This document shows, one piece after another, positions 10,486 through 22,008 of a stretch of 64,000 bases of DNA (position 1 is the first letter of the stretch; each line of letters opens with the position of its first letter). Source of the stretch: Humulus lupulus. Its lineage: Eukaryota; Streptophyta; Magnoliopsida; Rosales; Cannabaceae. Below the pieces are notes generated by a model. That model searched no databases. It saw nothing but the letters and a program-made list of their open reading frames with translations, and was not told where the DNA came from. The translations under genes and the position numbers were made by a program. The stretch is from positions 219,940,652 through 220,004,651 of the forward strand of contig NC_084793.1 in the NCBI RefSeq assembly GCF_963169125.1, in the 5' to 3' direction.

Positions 10486-12861
10486 TGTAACGTCCCAAAA
10501 ATGCTATTAAGGCTTAGTGCCTTAATTAGTGTGCCAAGAGGGCCTAATTGGATATGTGTGAAATTAATTGAATAAATGTGTGACTACGTGGCATACATGA
10601 TTTATATGATAATATGGATATATATATATATATGCATGTTTATGAGTATTAAATATGCTTGTGGGCTTGTTCTTGTTAAATAGGGCATATTTGTGATTTT
10701 GGCCCATTGAGGGAATAAATTTGATTATATGTGTGTAAATGATTGAGATCACATCAGTATGTGGATATATTTGTAGTATTTGGCTCAAGGCGATCCTGGT
10801 GAGCGGATTTGCGGAATAGTCACAATGGGGTCCAATACTCGGCTCGGGACGAGCATAGAGGTATTTCGGGGACTTAGTGCGTATATTTGGGAATTATTGG
10901 TTAAAGGACAATTATTTGGTGATTAGTTGAGTATTTGGGATTAATTGAGAACTTATAGGACCACTAAAGGATTAGCTGGAAATGTGGTAAAATGATGGGT
11001 TTGCCCTTAAGGGCAATAAAACGGCTGAGTTAACACCATGGGCATTTGGGTCTTTATGTTAAGGGATATACTTAGGGAATGGCTTCAGGAATTATCCAGA
11101 AACATCCAGAAAATCCCACAACTCTCTCTCCCTTACGTTTATCTCTCTCTCTCTCTTTCTCTCTCTAAGGCTTGGGTGCACTTGGAAACCTTGGTGAAAA
11201 CCTTAGGAAGTTGGTTCAGAATTGAGGAAGCTTGGAGCTTGAAGTCTTGGGATTTATCTCAAGATTAGATTCTCAATTGAGGTAAGGGTTTTATTATGAG
11301 TTTCTGTTCAGCTATCTTTGTGACTGTCCATGGTTAGTATAGGTTCTCTTAAGTTTTTCAAGTTTTAAAGGGTTTGCTGAATTTTTAGTTCCTGGGGGAT
11401 TTTCCTTAGATTTCTAGGTGATTGTATTGCTCTGAGTATATTATGGAGATGTAGAGGCTCAATTCTAGATTTGGTGTATGTTATGATGGATATTGATGAA
11501 TTAGGCTGAGGAAAAACGTAGTGAAAATATGCAGGTTTTTCTGGGTTTTGGGCTCGAGTCGCGACCCTGTTCTTCAGGCACCATAGCCCGTGTGTTCGAA
11601 GAGGCTGGGAGCCTCTTAATTTTTCCCAGGCATCGCGGCGTAGGTAGAGGCGCACCGCGGCCTGCGTCCCCCAGAAGTGAACCTTAGGGCTCTCTAACTT
11701 GTAGCGTGCTACGATCTAGGGAGCGAGTCACGGCTCTAATTGGGAGAAATAGCCAAATCAAGTTTTTGGGCTCAGGGAGTCAAATCTAAGTCCTCGAGAA
11801 GGATTATACTACCCGATTTAGTAGATTTAGATGTTCCGGAGGCTAGTATGTTATTCTAAATCTTTTTATCAGTTTAGGTTTTAGTAGTTATCCATTGGTT
11901 CTTTGTGACTAGGGTTACCGATAAAGCTCGGGATTGAGGATCATGCTAGGGATCGCTCTACACCTTATGCTCGGGACTCGAGGTAAGAAAACTGCACCTG
12001 GGTTGTGGATGGAACCTAGACCCCTGTTAATGAATATATTATGATTGTTAATATATCTGTACCTGAGAATAGCTAGATAGGCATGCTTGTATATGTTGCC
12101 TTCGATTGCTTGTTGTGCAATGTGTATTTGTGATTATATCTATTTTAAAGGTCGATCTAAGGGCGCCGGGGGTCGATAGCAAGCATGCGAATTGCAGCCC
12201 GGCCTAAGCGTGCCGAGGTCAGCTATAATACCAGAGGACTCGGCCTAAGGGTGTCAGGCCTGAACGTTACACAATAAACAGGAGTGTCACTGACACTTAA
12301 CTAATTGTATTGATTGATGAGCTTGGTTTATACATTTGATTGAGCTGAATATTACCGTTAAGATGGTTTCTTATATCTTGTTGTTGATTGAATTTATTGA
12401 TTTAAGTTTACTGTTATTATTACTGTTGCTCAGTTGTGCATGTTGATTTAAGTTTTCTTTCTGATCCTTGGCTCACGGGTGCTATGTGGTGCATGTAAGG
12501 GGAAGGGATAGCCGGTCCAGCCATGAGTTGGAGATCTTTAGGGGTGGTGTGTACATATGTAGCCTACTCAACCTCCACAGCCGGGATAGCATGGGAGGAA
12601 CTAAGGTTGAACCCTATTTTGCCGCTTAGGACAGGTAATTTGTATTTCTTTTATTGTTTATCTGTCTGTAACCAATTTTTGGGATCCAGTGTATAAACTT
12701 AATATTTTTAATGAAATATAATCACTTTGTTGACCAAACTTTTTAATACCTGACCTCGACTTAGTCTTTAATTACACATTTAAGTTCAAATGATTCGCTT
12801 AGCGAGTTAAGCACTATTTTAAACACACAATGTAATGGACTTGGTTAACCAAGGTGTTACA
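10486..12861 (+). repeat. 5' LTR of the Tekay-type element, 2376 bp
   Basis: It runs from TGTAACGTCCC to GGTGTTACA. It contains a TA microsatellite (10616-10632), a CT tract (11130-11168), GAGGTAAG near 11280, a GC-rich patch (11555-11690), CGGCCTAAG sub-repeats (12150-12260) and TTTTGGGATCC near 12680. It is the reference copy for the related solo LTRs at 3319, 36619 and 38546. Confidence 0.9.
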
Positions 12862-12864
12862 ACT

Positions 12865-12875
12865 TGGTATTAGAG
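12865..12875 (+). other. Primer-binding site (initiator Met-tRNA type)
   Basis: TGGTATTAGAG lies three bases after the LTR end and matches the common plant form TGGTATCAGAG with one change. It marks the start of minus-strand DNA synthesis. Confidence 0.8.
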
Positions 12876-13078
12876 TGATTTAGGTTTAAGGGTTCCTGAA
12901 GACCGGCTAGGCGTGTACACTTGCCACTAAAGATAAGCTCGACTCACGATTTGGTATCTAATAACATGATTATGTGGTTAATTGTTTAAATTGAACCTAT
13001 GTGCCTTATTTGCATGCTAGAATAGGGAGCATGATCTGTATAAATGTATTTGGTGGAATGGGATATGATAATTGATGC

Positions 13079-16000
13079 ATGAACGTTATAGATTGGTGTT
13101 TTGATATGTATATTGTGTGTGTTGCTACCATATTATTTGGCCTGCTCATGAAATGGTTCTGGATAAGAGTATCAGGACTGATAGGTTTGGTCGTTGACTG
13201 CAGACAGATTTGGAAATTATGTATTCAATGTAGTCAACTGGACCTTGCATCGTTAGTGTGGGGGTTACGGATGATAGTCAGGGTCAGAACCCTCCATCTT
13301 CCCCAGGATTTGGTATCAGATGTTGGCTGGAATGCAAGCAAGACTGCAGAATCAAGAGGAGGAGATTAGGTGATTAAGACAGCAGGCTCCATCAGGCAAC
13401 GCTGCTCCGTATATTTAACAACAATGGCACCAATTTCAGTTTAACCTGAGGGTGGAAATAGATGGGAATAATTGTACGAAAGGTTTCAAAAGCAGTATCC
13501 TCCAGTCGTCGAGGGAGGCCTAGATCTGTTCAGAGTTGAACAGTGGATGGACATGTTTAGTTCCATCTTTGACTATACGGGGGTGGTAGGCAATGATAGA
13601 ATGGTTTGGGCCTGTATTTGCTGTGGGAGGATGCCCGAACGTGGCGGGAAATGGTATCCCAAACCCGGAATGTTGTCGAGATGGTTTGGGAGGAATTCAG
13701 ACAATCGTTTGACAAAAGATACTACTGTGATACGATTCGAATTGCGAAAACCAATGAGTTTATGAACTTGGTTCGGGATGGTAAGATAGTGACATAATAT
13801 GTCAATGAATTTGATGGGTTATCCAAATCCATTTTTGATTTGGTACCAATGGATGTGGCAAAAAAAGGAAGGACTCATTCGAGGATTGAACTCTAGGATG
13901 GCCCAGAGCGTTAGGATCACTTCAGTACATGAGATTTCTACCTACGTCGGGCAGTAGGGAGGGCCCTTGCTGTAGAGGAAGCGAGAGATGAGACATGGAG
14001 TAAGAGTGTCGTAGGGCAGGAAGCTCAGGTAATGGTATCCCCATTTGTGGGATTAGGTAGGGGCGAAGGCCCAGTAACCATAAAAAAAGACCCCTGATAG
14101 TTTTACTACTCCTGGTCCTGACAGGAGGGGTCATAGTATTCAGAGCGTTCGCCAGGGTAGCAATGAGGTCTAGAGAAGTTATCCAATATACGATAGGTGC
14201 AGGAGATGGCTTCTGGGAGATTGTCGAGTGAAGGCATGTTCTTTTATGTGGAATAGTGGGGCACGTCAAGAAGGATTGCCTGAAATCAAAGACAGAAGAA
14301 TCAAAGAGTACAGATAGCTCGACCCCAGTTCGAGTGTCCATCTCGACACAGTCATAGCCTGAAACTGGTTCCTTAGAGGCGGCAGGTCAGCCTTCTAGTT
14401 CCCAATCTTTTATATTGAGTTGATTGAGTGTGATGCTACGTAGAGACATAGATATGTTGCACATGCTATATGGTTGTCACACCATGGAGCTTGAGCTTTT
14501 AGTGTCTGCCTGGGGAAATTGGTAATTTCCAGGAGATGTGTTAGAATATTTCTGGTAGAAAGTTAGCAACGATAATTAATTGAGCTTGTTATACGAGGAT
14601 TTTGATGTGAACCTGAGTATGGATTATTCTGCCAAATAAGGACAACCATGGATTGTAAGAAATGATGGTGACCTCTGAGTTTAAAAGGAAAGGGCCCAGT
14701 TGCGTTTACAGGATGCCTAGCTATCATGGAGGGTACCACTAGAATTATATCAGTTAGGCCAGATGAAGATTGGATCAGCCAATAAGGTCTCAAATGAAGA
14801 TTGGGATTGTTGTCGCGTCTAGGAAATTGAATGTGCTATGGGATTAAGGTAGGGATAGAATCGGTATCAGTGACATCATGAAGATTGACATTAGCTCAGC
14901 AGAAAGAATTAAAGGTTCAGTTGAAGAAGTATTTGACTTGAGGATTGATTAGACGGAGCATCTCATCATGGGACACGTCAACACCATTTGCCAAGAATGA
15001 AGGATTCATTGCCCAGTTGCGAGGATAGGATAATGCTCTCAAGAATTGACCCTCGATCTAGTTATTACTAGCTGAGGACCAAGGAAAGAGACATTTCAAG
15101 TATTACTTCTTGCACCAAGTAAGATGTGATGGATTATCATTGAAGGCTCTTAAACTGACCAATGCTTCAGCGACCTAGGTAAGTTCGACAAGCATGGAGT
15201 ACAGGAATGGTATGGACAAGTCGTATTCAGATTGAGTAAGGATGTCTCATATTACTCCCAGTTAGAAGCAAAACTCGAATAACAACTTCATTGCTAATAC
15301 TAAGGCTAAGAAAACACAGTTATAGGTAAGGTTCCATAAGGGATAATTTCTTATTTCCCCAAAGGATATTCAAGGTCGCATTATGGGAATTTATGGGATC
15401 ATGTACGAGGTAATTAAGATAGAAACCATAAGGAAATTGTTAAAGGAACATCTTAGGGGTGAGAAGCATGGTAAGACCAGTAAGACACATCGGCTACTGC
15501 TTGAAGCTTCTTCGAGGACAGCCATACCTTAACTGAAGTACCGTAAGAACCTAAATTTTTTCTGAATGGATAGTTGCGTACCAGATTTTCAGAGGTTAGA
15601 CACTATGGTATTAGAATATGCATGTGATGGATTGATACAGGAGGACAGCATGATGGACACTGTCCTTGCTTAAAACCTGAAATTACAATGTGTACACTAG
15701 CATGGAAGTTAAAGCGTTTTGTCACTCATAGGGGGGGTGACCATGAGACAAAGGCGTCAGTGGTTGCTAGTGAAGGACCCACATTGGAATCCTTAGTACT
15801 TAGTGAAGACTAATGTGGAGGCTGACACCTTAAGTGGAAAAAGTATGTGCCAGTTGTATGATTTTCCATGTACTATAGCAAAGTCAGATGAGATACGGAA
15901 TTGGAATAGAATCTATGACTGATAGTTGGTAGATATACCTCTATGAGCAATAAAGTATAGAGAGAAGATCTTGTAGGAATGGTTAAGAATCCTACCATTT

Positions 16001-17070
16001 TAGCATGGATAGGTTAAGATATGAGGATTGGAGGAGTGATCCGATGGATGTTGGCGACGAGGGGGAGATTTTGGATGAGTCTTGTGCTACCCCTTATATT
16101 GTTGCCTCCGGGAAGTTTGAATGGGTGTTAAGACCAGAATTTGTATACCAGGAGGCGCACTGCCTAATTCTTCTAGCAAATGAGATATGATAATCAAAAG
16201 CCAGAAAGGTTATTATGACTCTAGGGTATCTTGGAGTTAATATGGAAGAATAGAGTTATAAACCGTAAAGGTGGGATTACCTTAGATTGCAGGTAAGATG
16301 AGTAGACATGAGAAGTTGTGACTCAATGGATTAGGTCAACACACTCTGGTTTGTGTGAGCGGGATATAATAGAAATGCGTATGTACGAAGGGAAACCATA
16401 TGTCTATGTGGAGCACCGAAGTCGATAGCGTCGAATTGAGACCCTTTATTGAGATAGGGAACGAAAAGTACTCACTCCGAGAAGTGAAAGAGGGACGGAA
16501 AGTGTTCTAGTTCAGAATTGGTTTGGGGAACCGATGAGGTACTTAAGGATTGATAGGGCAGGAGAGTCTGCTTTATTTTAAAGGACATAAGAGTTCGCAA
16601 ATTTAAACACGAGAACGTGGAGTTCCAGGATTGGAGACTTTGTGTTTCTTCGAGTATGGTGGACTATAAAGGATAAGATAATTTGGGAAAGAAAGAGGAG
16701 TTTTTACTCTAGATTTGATAGACTTGTGAGATTGTAACCAGGATTAGGCTAGGGACCTATAGATTAGCTTTACCCCAGCATGGGTAGAGGCTCATAAGGT
16801 GTTACTGGTGCCAATGTCAAGGAAAGGGGTGTTGGGTACTATCCTTGATTGGGTGAAGAGACCCTGGAATTTCAATGGGATTTATTGTGGAAGGAAAAGC
16901 CAGTAAAAATTCTGGATGGATGAGATAAAGTCTTACGAAATAAGACTATTACTCTACTGAGGGTGTTACTAACAGATAGCAAGGTAAAGGAATAGACTTG
17001 GAAGTTATAGTCAGATTCGCAGGATTAGTACCCCGAGACGTTTGAATAAATTTTGAGGATGAAATTTTCA
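13079..17070 (+). pseudogene. Decayed gag-pol of the Tekay-type element
   Basis: Fragments are readable only across many stops and frameshifts. Gag is at 13472-13860 (pattern F..P..EGGLD.F..EQWM..). A zinc-knuckle trace is at about 14225-14275. A protease/RT-linker trace lies near 14620-14660 (MD..LPN..TMDCKK). The RT start is at 14895-15010 (VQLKKYL, then RRSIS and FAKNEGFIAQL). The integrase C-terminal and chromodomain-like trace is at about 16880-17070 (PVKILDG, LRNKTITLLRVL, YPETFE). No open frame exceeds 100 codons. Nothing here can be functional. Confidence 0.75.
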
Positions 17071-17085
17071 GTAGGAGGGGATAGT
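17071..17085 (+). other. Polypurine tract
   Basis: GTAGGAGGGGATAGT sits directly before the 3' LTR start TGTAACG. Primes plus-strand DNA synthesis in this family. Confidence 0.8.
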
Positions 17086-17732
17086 TGTAACGTCTAAAAA
17101 ATGCTATTAAGGCTTATTGGCTTTATTAGTGTGCTGGGAGGGCGTAATTTGATATATGTGTGAAATTAATTGATTAAATGTGACTACGTGGCATACATGA
17201 TTTATATGATACTATGGATATATATATGCATGTTTATGAGTATTAAATATGCATGTGGGTCTGTTCTTGTTAAATAGGGCATATTTGTGATTTTGGCACA
17301 TTGAGGGCATAAATGTGATTATAGTTGTGTAAATGATTGAGGCTACATCATTATCTGGATATATTTTTAGTATTCGGCTTGAGGCGATCGTGGTGAGTGA
17401 ATTAGCGGAATAGTCACAACAAGGTCTGATACCCGGCTCGGGGCGAGCCTAGGGGTATTTCAGGGACTTAGTGCGTATATTTGGGAATTATTGTTTAACG
17501 GACAATTATTTGGTGATTAGTTGAGTATGTCGGGATTAATTGAGAACTTATAGGGATACTTGAGGATTAGCGGGAAATGCGGTAAAATGACAAGTTTGCC
17601 CTTAAGGGCAATAAAGGGCTGAGTTAACACTAGGGGCATTTAGGTCTTTGTGATAAGGGATATAGTTAGGGAAAGGCTTTAGGAATTAGCCAGAAACATC
17701 CAGAAAATCCCACAGCTCTCTCTCCCTCGCTT

Positions 17733-17768
<36 letters not shown>
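17086..17768 (+). repeat. Truncated 3' LTR of the Tekay-type element
   Basis: It matches the first ~680 bp of the 5' LTR with many substitutions and ends in the same CT tract, here expanded. The remaining ~1.7 kb, including the polyadenylation part, is missing. Confidence 0.85.
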
Positions 17769-17789
<21 letters not shown>

Positions 17790-17790
17790 A
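17736..17790. repeat. Compound (CT)n(TA)n microsatellite at a transposon junction
   Basis: About 33 bases of CT repeat (17736-17768) run into about 20 bases of TA repeat (17769-17788). The left side is the truncated LTR and the right side is copia RT in the opposite orientation. The RT reading frame continues through the repeat as IYIYIY then RERERE. Confidence 0.9.
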
Positions 17791-18660
17791 ATCTGATTTG
17801 CCTTCAGTTGGTAAACACAAGGCTCATCAATATTTTGTTCAAAGCCATAGATTTTGATTATTTCATCAAACCTAAGATTCCAGGAACAAGAAGCTTGCTT
17901 AAGTCCATAGATGGACCTATATAACTTGCAAACTTTTTCTTCTTGTCCAACTACTTCAAATCCTTCTAGCTGATCCATATAATTGACTTCGTCAAGCTTT
18001 CCATTAAGAAAAGTTGTCTTGACGTCCATTTGCCAGATCTCATAGTCGAGAGCGGATGTTATGGATAGGAGGATGCGAATGGACATGAGCATGGCTACTA
18101 GACTAAAAGTTTCCTCATAGTGCACGCCTTCTCTTTGGGTATAACACTTTATCACTAATCGAGCTTTATAAATTTTGATATTTCCATCAACACCTCATTT
18201 ATTCTTGTAGATCCACTTGCACCCAATGGCCCTAAAATCACTAGGTGCTTCCACAAGATCCCAGACAGAATTTGAGTACATGGACTCCATTTCCTGTTCA
18301 TGGCTTCGAGCCATAGTTCCTTTTCAGGGCTAGCCATTGCCTGTTTGAAAGACAGCAAATCACCATCACTAGTGTCACCAACAACCATATTGGTTTCACC
18401 ATCCAAAACATAGCGAACTAGGTTCCTAGAAACCTTCCCACTCGACGAGGCTTCATGAGTGTTTGCTCGGGAACAGTGGCACTTTCTTCATTTAAATCAA
18501 CTTGCGTCGGTTGGACGTGAAGAGTGGGAATTTCATCATCAACTCGCATTGATGACGATGGAACATTGGCTGGAGTTAATTCTTTAACCATCTCCTCTAA
18601 AACTACTTTGTTGCGTGGTTTGACGTTTTTGACATAGTCATTTTCCAAAAAAAGTAGCAT
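17789..18660 (-). pseudogene. copia integrase tail and N-terminal reverse transcriptase
   Basis: The linker (18660-18418) is followed by the RT start near LWLEAMN and then DVKTTFLNGKLDEV and YGLKQASCSW (about 18030-17880). The catalytic YVDD segment would come next but is cut away at the microsatellite. Confidence 0.8.
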
Positions 18661-18802
18661 TCATAGAAGTAATCACTTTCTTTTCTGAATGACTATAGAA
18701 AAGTCCACCCCGAGTACCTTTAGGATAGCCAACAAACATGCAAACTTCTGTTCACGGTTCTAGCTTTCCCTCCTTTTTCCTCAGGACGTGGGCGGGACAC
18801 CC

Positions 18803-19951
18803 CTAGAATCTATAATGGCGTAAACTAGGTTCACAACCATTCCAACATTCGAAAGGTGTTTTGGGGATTGATTTGGACGGCACGACATTGAGAATGTCGT
18901 TTGCGATTTCAATTGCAGGTCCCCATAACGTAGTTGGTAGAGTTGAGTAACTAAGCATGCATCTAACCATTTCCAATAAAATTGTGTTCCAGCATTCCGC
19001 AACACCATTTTGTTGCGGAGTACCTGGGGCAGTAAGTTGTGATAAAATCCCAAATTCATTTAAATGATCTTGGAATTGCATATCCAAATATTCTCTACCC
19101 CTATCAGATCGCAAGATCTTTAATGTTTTATCTAATTTGTTCTGAGCCATAGCTAAGAATTCCTGAAACTTTAAAAATGTTTCTAATTTCCTATGCATTA
19201 GGTAAAGACATGAGCATCTAGAATAATCATCAATGAAAGTGAAAAAATACTCAAAACCACCCTTGGCTTGTACATTCAAAGGTCCACAAACATCTGAATG
19301 CACAAGTCTAAGTGGTTCTTTGGCCCTATCACCCTTTGCAGAATGGATGCTTGGTCAGTTTTCCTTCTAGACAAGATTCACAGACAGGTAATTCACCTAA
19401 GGTGAGTTCCCTCAAATGCCTGTCCTTTGTAAGTCTTTGAATTCTATCATATCTAATGTGAACTAGTCTCAAATGCCATAAATATGTCATGTGTTGTTTT
19501 TGGTCTTTTGACGTTTATTGGTCCTAGGTTTAGCTACTTTAAATAAATCATTATTAAGAGCAAGGCGTTTGTTAGGCCGCAAAATATAAAGCTCATTTTC
19601 CATACATGCAATACACAATTGTGATCCATTGAAAGAAATAGATATATTAGAACTTGTGAAAGTCATAACAATTTGTTCTAATTGCAACATGGAAACTAAA
19701 ATTAAATTTCAACTAAAATCTAGAATAAAAAATACATCATTTAAAATTAAAAATGTATTTCCGAACTTCAGACGAGCTCTTCCTTTAGCTTGGACCACAA
19801 CGAACGCTCTGTTCCCAACTCTAAGCTTTAAGACGCCTTCGTCCATTTCCTCCCACGATTCAAGAAGTTGTAAAGAATTGCAAACATGGTTAGTAGATCC
19901 AGAATCAATAATCCAAATGGATTTATCATTCTCTAAAACACATATTTCCAA
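18803..19951 (-). pseudogene. copia protease and integrase
   Basis: Protease shows WIIDSGSTNHVC, with the active-site DSG, at about 19905-19870. The GAG_pre-integrase linker follows. Integrase has MHSDVCGP (first Asp), RSDRGREY (second Asp) and QQNGVAE (Glu), so the DDE triad is still legible within one 166-codon open frame (19303-18803). Stops between protease and integrase make the polyprotein non-functional. Confidence 0.8.
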
Positions 19952-20014
19952 GATAAATGAACTATATTCATTAGCTTTGTTTTTCGCTGTTAGAAACTTG
20001 GGGCAATCTTGTTT

Positions 20015-20722
20015 CTAATGCCCTTTCTCTTTGCAGTGAAAGCACTTATCTTTACCTTTCTTGTTTTTCATGTTTATCCCCTTAGGCGTCTGTGCACTCG
20101 TTTTTGCAGCCTTTGCAGGTTTGGGGTTGTTGTTTTGTCCATCTTTCTTCTTGTTTCTAGCTTTCGAAGACGAAGTTGGGTTAGCTTCAGCCTTAGCTGG
20201 ATCAGCAGCAATAGTAGTAGTCTTATTTTCTCCTCCCTTACTAGGTCGACCCATGATAGACTTGAAATTCTGAAGCTCGTTCATGAGCTGCGTCAGACCA
20301 TAGTTGAGTTGATCATGAACGTGTGGAGATGGTGCCATCCAAGCATTGGCATATTTCTTGGTGGCCTCAAAATGAGTCTACACTGACTTGGCACCAAACA
20401 TGTCTTTGAGCTGATCCGTGATTTTGTAGGCCATCTCGACAGTCTCCATCTTTGTCTTGAGAGTGTCAACCATACTAGTCAACATGTAGTACTGCGCCTT
20501 ATTGTTAGTCGCCTGCCAACGCTCATACTTATCCCTTACAGACTTGGGACCTCCTTTTGCTGGAACTTTTGGGGATTCCTCAATCATGAAGAACTCGACG
20601 TTGTCACCAATCAACACTATGTTGATATTCTGCTTCCACTTAAGGAAGTTTTCTCCAGTAAGTTTCTCCATAGAAAGCTGAGAAAGGATGGAAGTAGGCA
20701 CAACCATACTTAAAACTACCAA
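20015..20722 (-). pseudogene. copia gag (UBN2-type) with zinc knuckle
   Basis: The start region reads LTGENFLKWKQNINIVLIGD, the classic copia gag opening. A Lys-rich linker follows and then a CFHCKEKGH knuckle at the C-terminus. A break around 20340-20378 changes frame. The product would be the capsid/nucleocapsid protein that packages element RNA. Confidence 0.8.
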
Positions 20723-20740
20723 TTATCAATAAAATATAAT

Positions 20741-21344
20741 TCAATCACTTTTGCTCAAAAAAACTTCTATTAACACAAATTTCAAAGAATAGCATAACAT
20801 ATACTAAAAATATGTAAGATATGGGAAAAAATACAAAATCTATCATATCTCTATTTCTTTAGGTTTTTAACTAATCTATGATATCCTTGTCCTGGTTGGC
20901 CAGAGTAAAAAATACCACTAGTTAAATAAAGTTGTAAACTTATTTAATAATGGACACCATTATTAACAACCTACTATTCGATCAAAATAAGAAAACAAAA
21001 TCTCTTATTTTATGATCTAGACCCACGGTTTCGATAATCAATAGATTTGGTCCTAATAGTCACAGTAGGGGAAAGTCTAGTAGAATTTGACCTATAATTA
21101 TCTATCTTTTGAAATCTAACATTGTCAAAATAACTAATGAACACCTTCCGTAGGGGGACGAATCAAAGCGTCTCGAGGCCCCATTAAGCTATTGACTTTG
21201 TTAAACCAACGGTGGAGATCGAATATAATTCTTAAAATAAGTTCATTATAAATTTAAAAATAGTATTTTTATTATTTATTTTCGAGAATTAATGACTATG
21301 GTTCTCCAAAAAATTGACAAAGTTAAATTTTTAAAAACCAAAGT
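20741..21344 (-). other. AT-rich region upstream of the copia gag
   Basis: Presumed leader and/or 5' LTR of the minus-strand copia fragment, or older flanking DNA. No primer-binding site, TG..CA boundary or gene could be identified. The Tat-lineage element inserted into this stretch at 21345. Confidence 0.4.
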
Positions 21345-21484
21345 CCTATTGTTTACCCAAAAAAGGTCACTGATGACGTGGCAAAGATTGCTTACACATA
21401 GATTGACACGTGGCAGAATTAAAAGGTAGAGGTATTGTTCGGCTATCGACCAGATGCGCGCCTCCTTGTCAGAGTTAATGTTTG

Positions 21485-21505
21485 TCACGACCAGGCTGGT
21501 CGTGA
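21485..21505. promoter_or_regulatory. 21-bp perfect palindrome in U3
   Basis: TCACGACCAG, a central G, then CTGGTCGTGA form a perfect inverted repeat with 10-bp arms. The same sequence is intact in the other LTR at 32482-32502. Candidate binding site for a dimeric factor; function is inferred only. Confidence 0.6.
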
Positions 21506-21637
21506 AGCCCGATTTATTTCCTTTTTAAGTTGTAATCTAATATTAACTACATTTGAATATTTCTTCATAATTATCCTTGATACGCGGTTATTAAGGATAA
21601 GATAAGACATGTTATCATATGTAACCCTCCTTGAGCC

Positions 21638-21645
21638 TATAAATA
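21638..21645 (+). promoter_or_regulatory. TATA box of the 5' LTR
   Basis: TATAAATA lies in the middle of the LTR, 288 bp from its start, and is conserved in the 3' LTR. It is the expected start region for genomic transcripts. Confidence 0.7.
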
Positions 21646-21971
21646 CATATGAAATAGCTCAAGGAAGGGACTGAGGGATTTTTTAGCTTTTTTGTTTAAG
21701 ATTGAGAGAAAAGGAGATAAGGTGAGTTGTTACCATCCGATTGTATTACGCCTAAGGTCTGTGAAACTCAAGAACCCTAGTTCTTTGATCACAACTTCAG
21801 GATTCTATAATAACAACATCACAAAGTGGACGTAGGTCATTACCAATCACTGGGGCCAAACCACTATAATTCTTTGTGTTTTTTCCTTTCCATTAGATTA
21901 TCTTTTCAAGCGTTGTGCTATTTCCTGTCGTATATTTGACTCCGTGTCATTGGCTAATTTGAGAGTCAACA

Positions 21972-21993
21972 TTTTGGTGCTTTCATTTAGAGC
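21972..21993 (+). other. Primer-binding-site region
   Basis: TTTTGGTGCTTTCATTTAGA directly follows the LTR. The position fits the primer site; this TTGGTGCTTTCAT form recurs in Tat-like plant elements. I cannot name the tRNA. Confidence 0.5.
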
Positions 21994-22008
21994 TTGTGAA
22001 AGAATCTA

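Larger units (their letters stand above)
10486..17768 (+). mobile_element. Tekay/Del-type Ty3 chromovirus, 3'-truncated and heavily decayed
   Basis: The structure is a 5' LTR (10486-12861), a primer-binding site, a degenerate gag-pol, a polypurine tract (17071-17085) and the first ~683 bp of the 3' LTR (17086-17768). The 3' LTR stops inside a CT microsatellite where an unrelated copia fragment begins, so no target duplication can be checked (5' flank GTTTA). The two LTR starts differ at roughly one base in ten by eye, indicating an old insertion. Long LTRs, a Met-tRNA-like primer site and a chromodomain-like C-terminal trace together point to Tekay/Del. Confidence 0.85.
17789..20740 (-). mobile_element. 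Ty1/copia element, minus strand, 3'-truncated
   Basis: Read on the minus strand: gag (20722 to about 20015), protease (about 19950-19700), GAG_pre-integrase and integrase (19690-18800), then the N-terminal half of RT (18406-17789). It stops before the YVDD box at the microsatellite, so the RT C-terminus, RNase H and 3' LTR are missing. Stops and frameshifts separate most domains. No primer-binding site or LTR boundary was recognised upstream of gag. Confidence 0.85.
21350..21971 (+). repeat. 5' LTR of the Tat-lineage element, 622 bp
   Basis: U3 contains two ACGTGG cores (TGACGTGGC at 21374-21382 and CACGTGG at 21417-21423) and a 21-bp palindrome (21485-21505). A TATA box, TATAAATA, lies at 21638-21645. 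The LTR ends GAGTCAACA. Confidence 0.95.

Noticed and set aside
10564..10788. 74-codon ORF in the Tekay 5' LTR
   Set aside because: Arises from the TA microsatellite and AT-rich LTR sequence; not conserved in the other LTR copies.
17733..18155. Gene encoding an unusual (RE)n/(IY)n C-terminus
   Set aside because: The repeats are translated microsatellite fused to a truncated copia RT.
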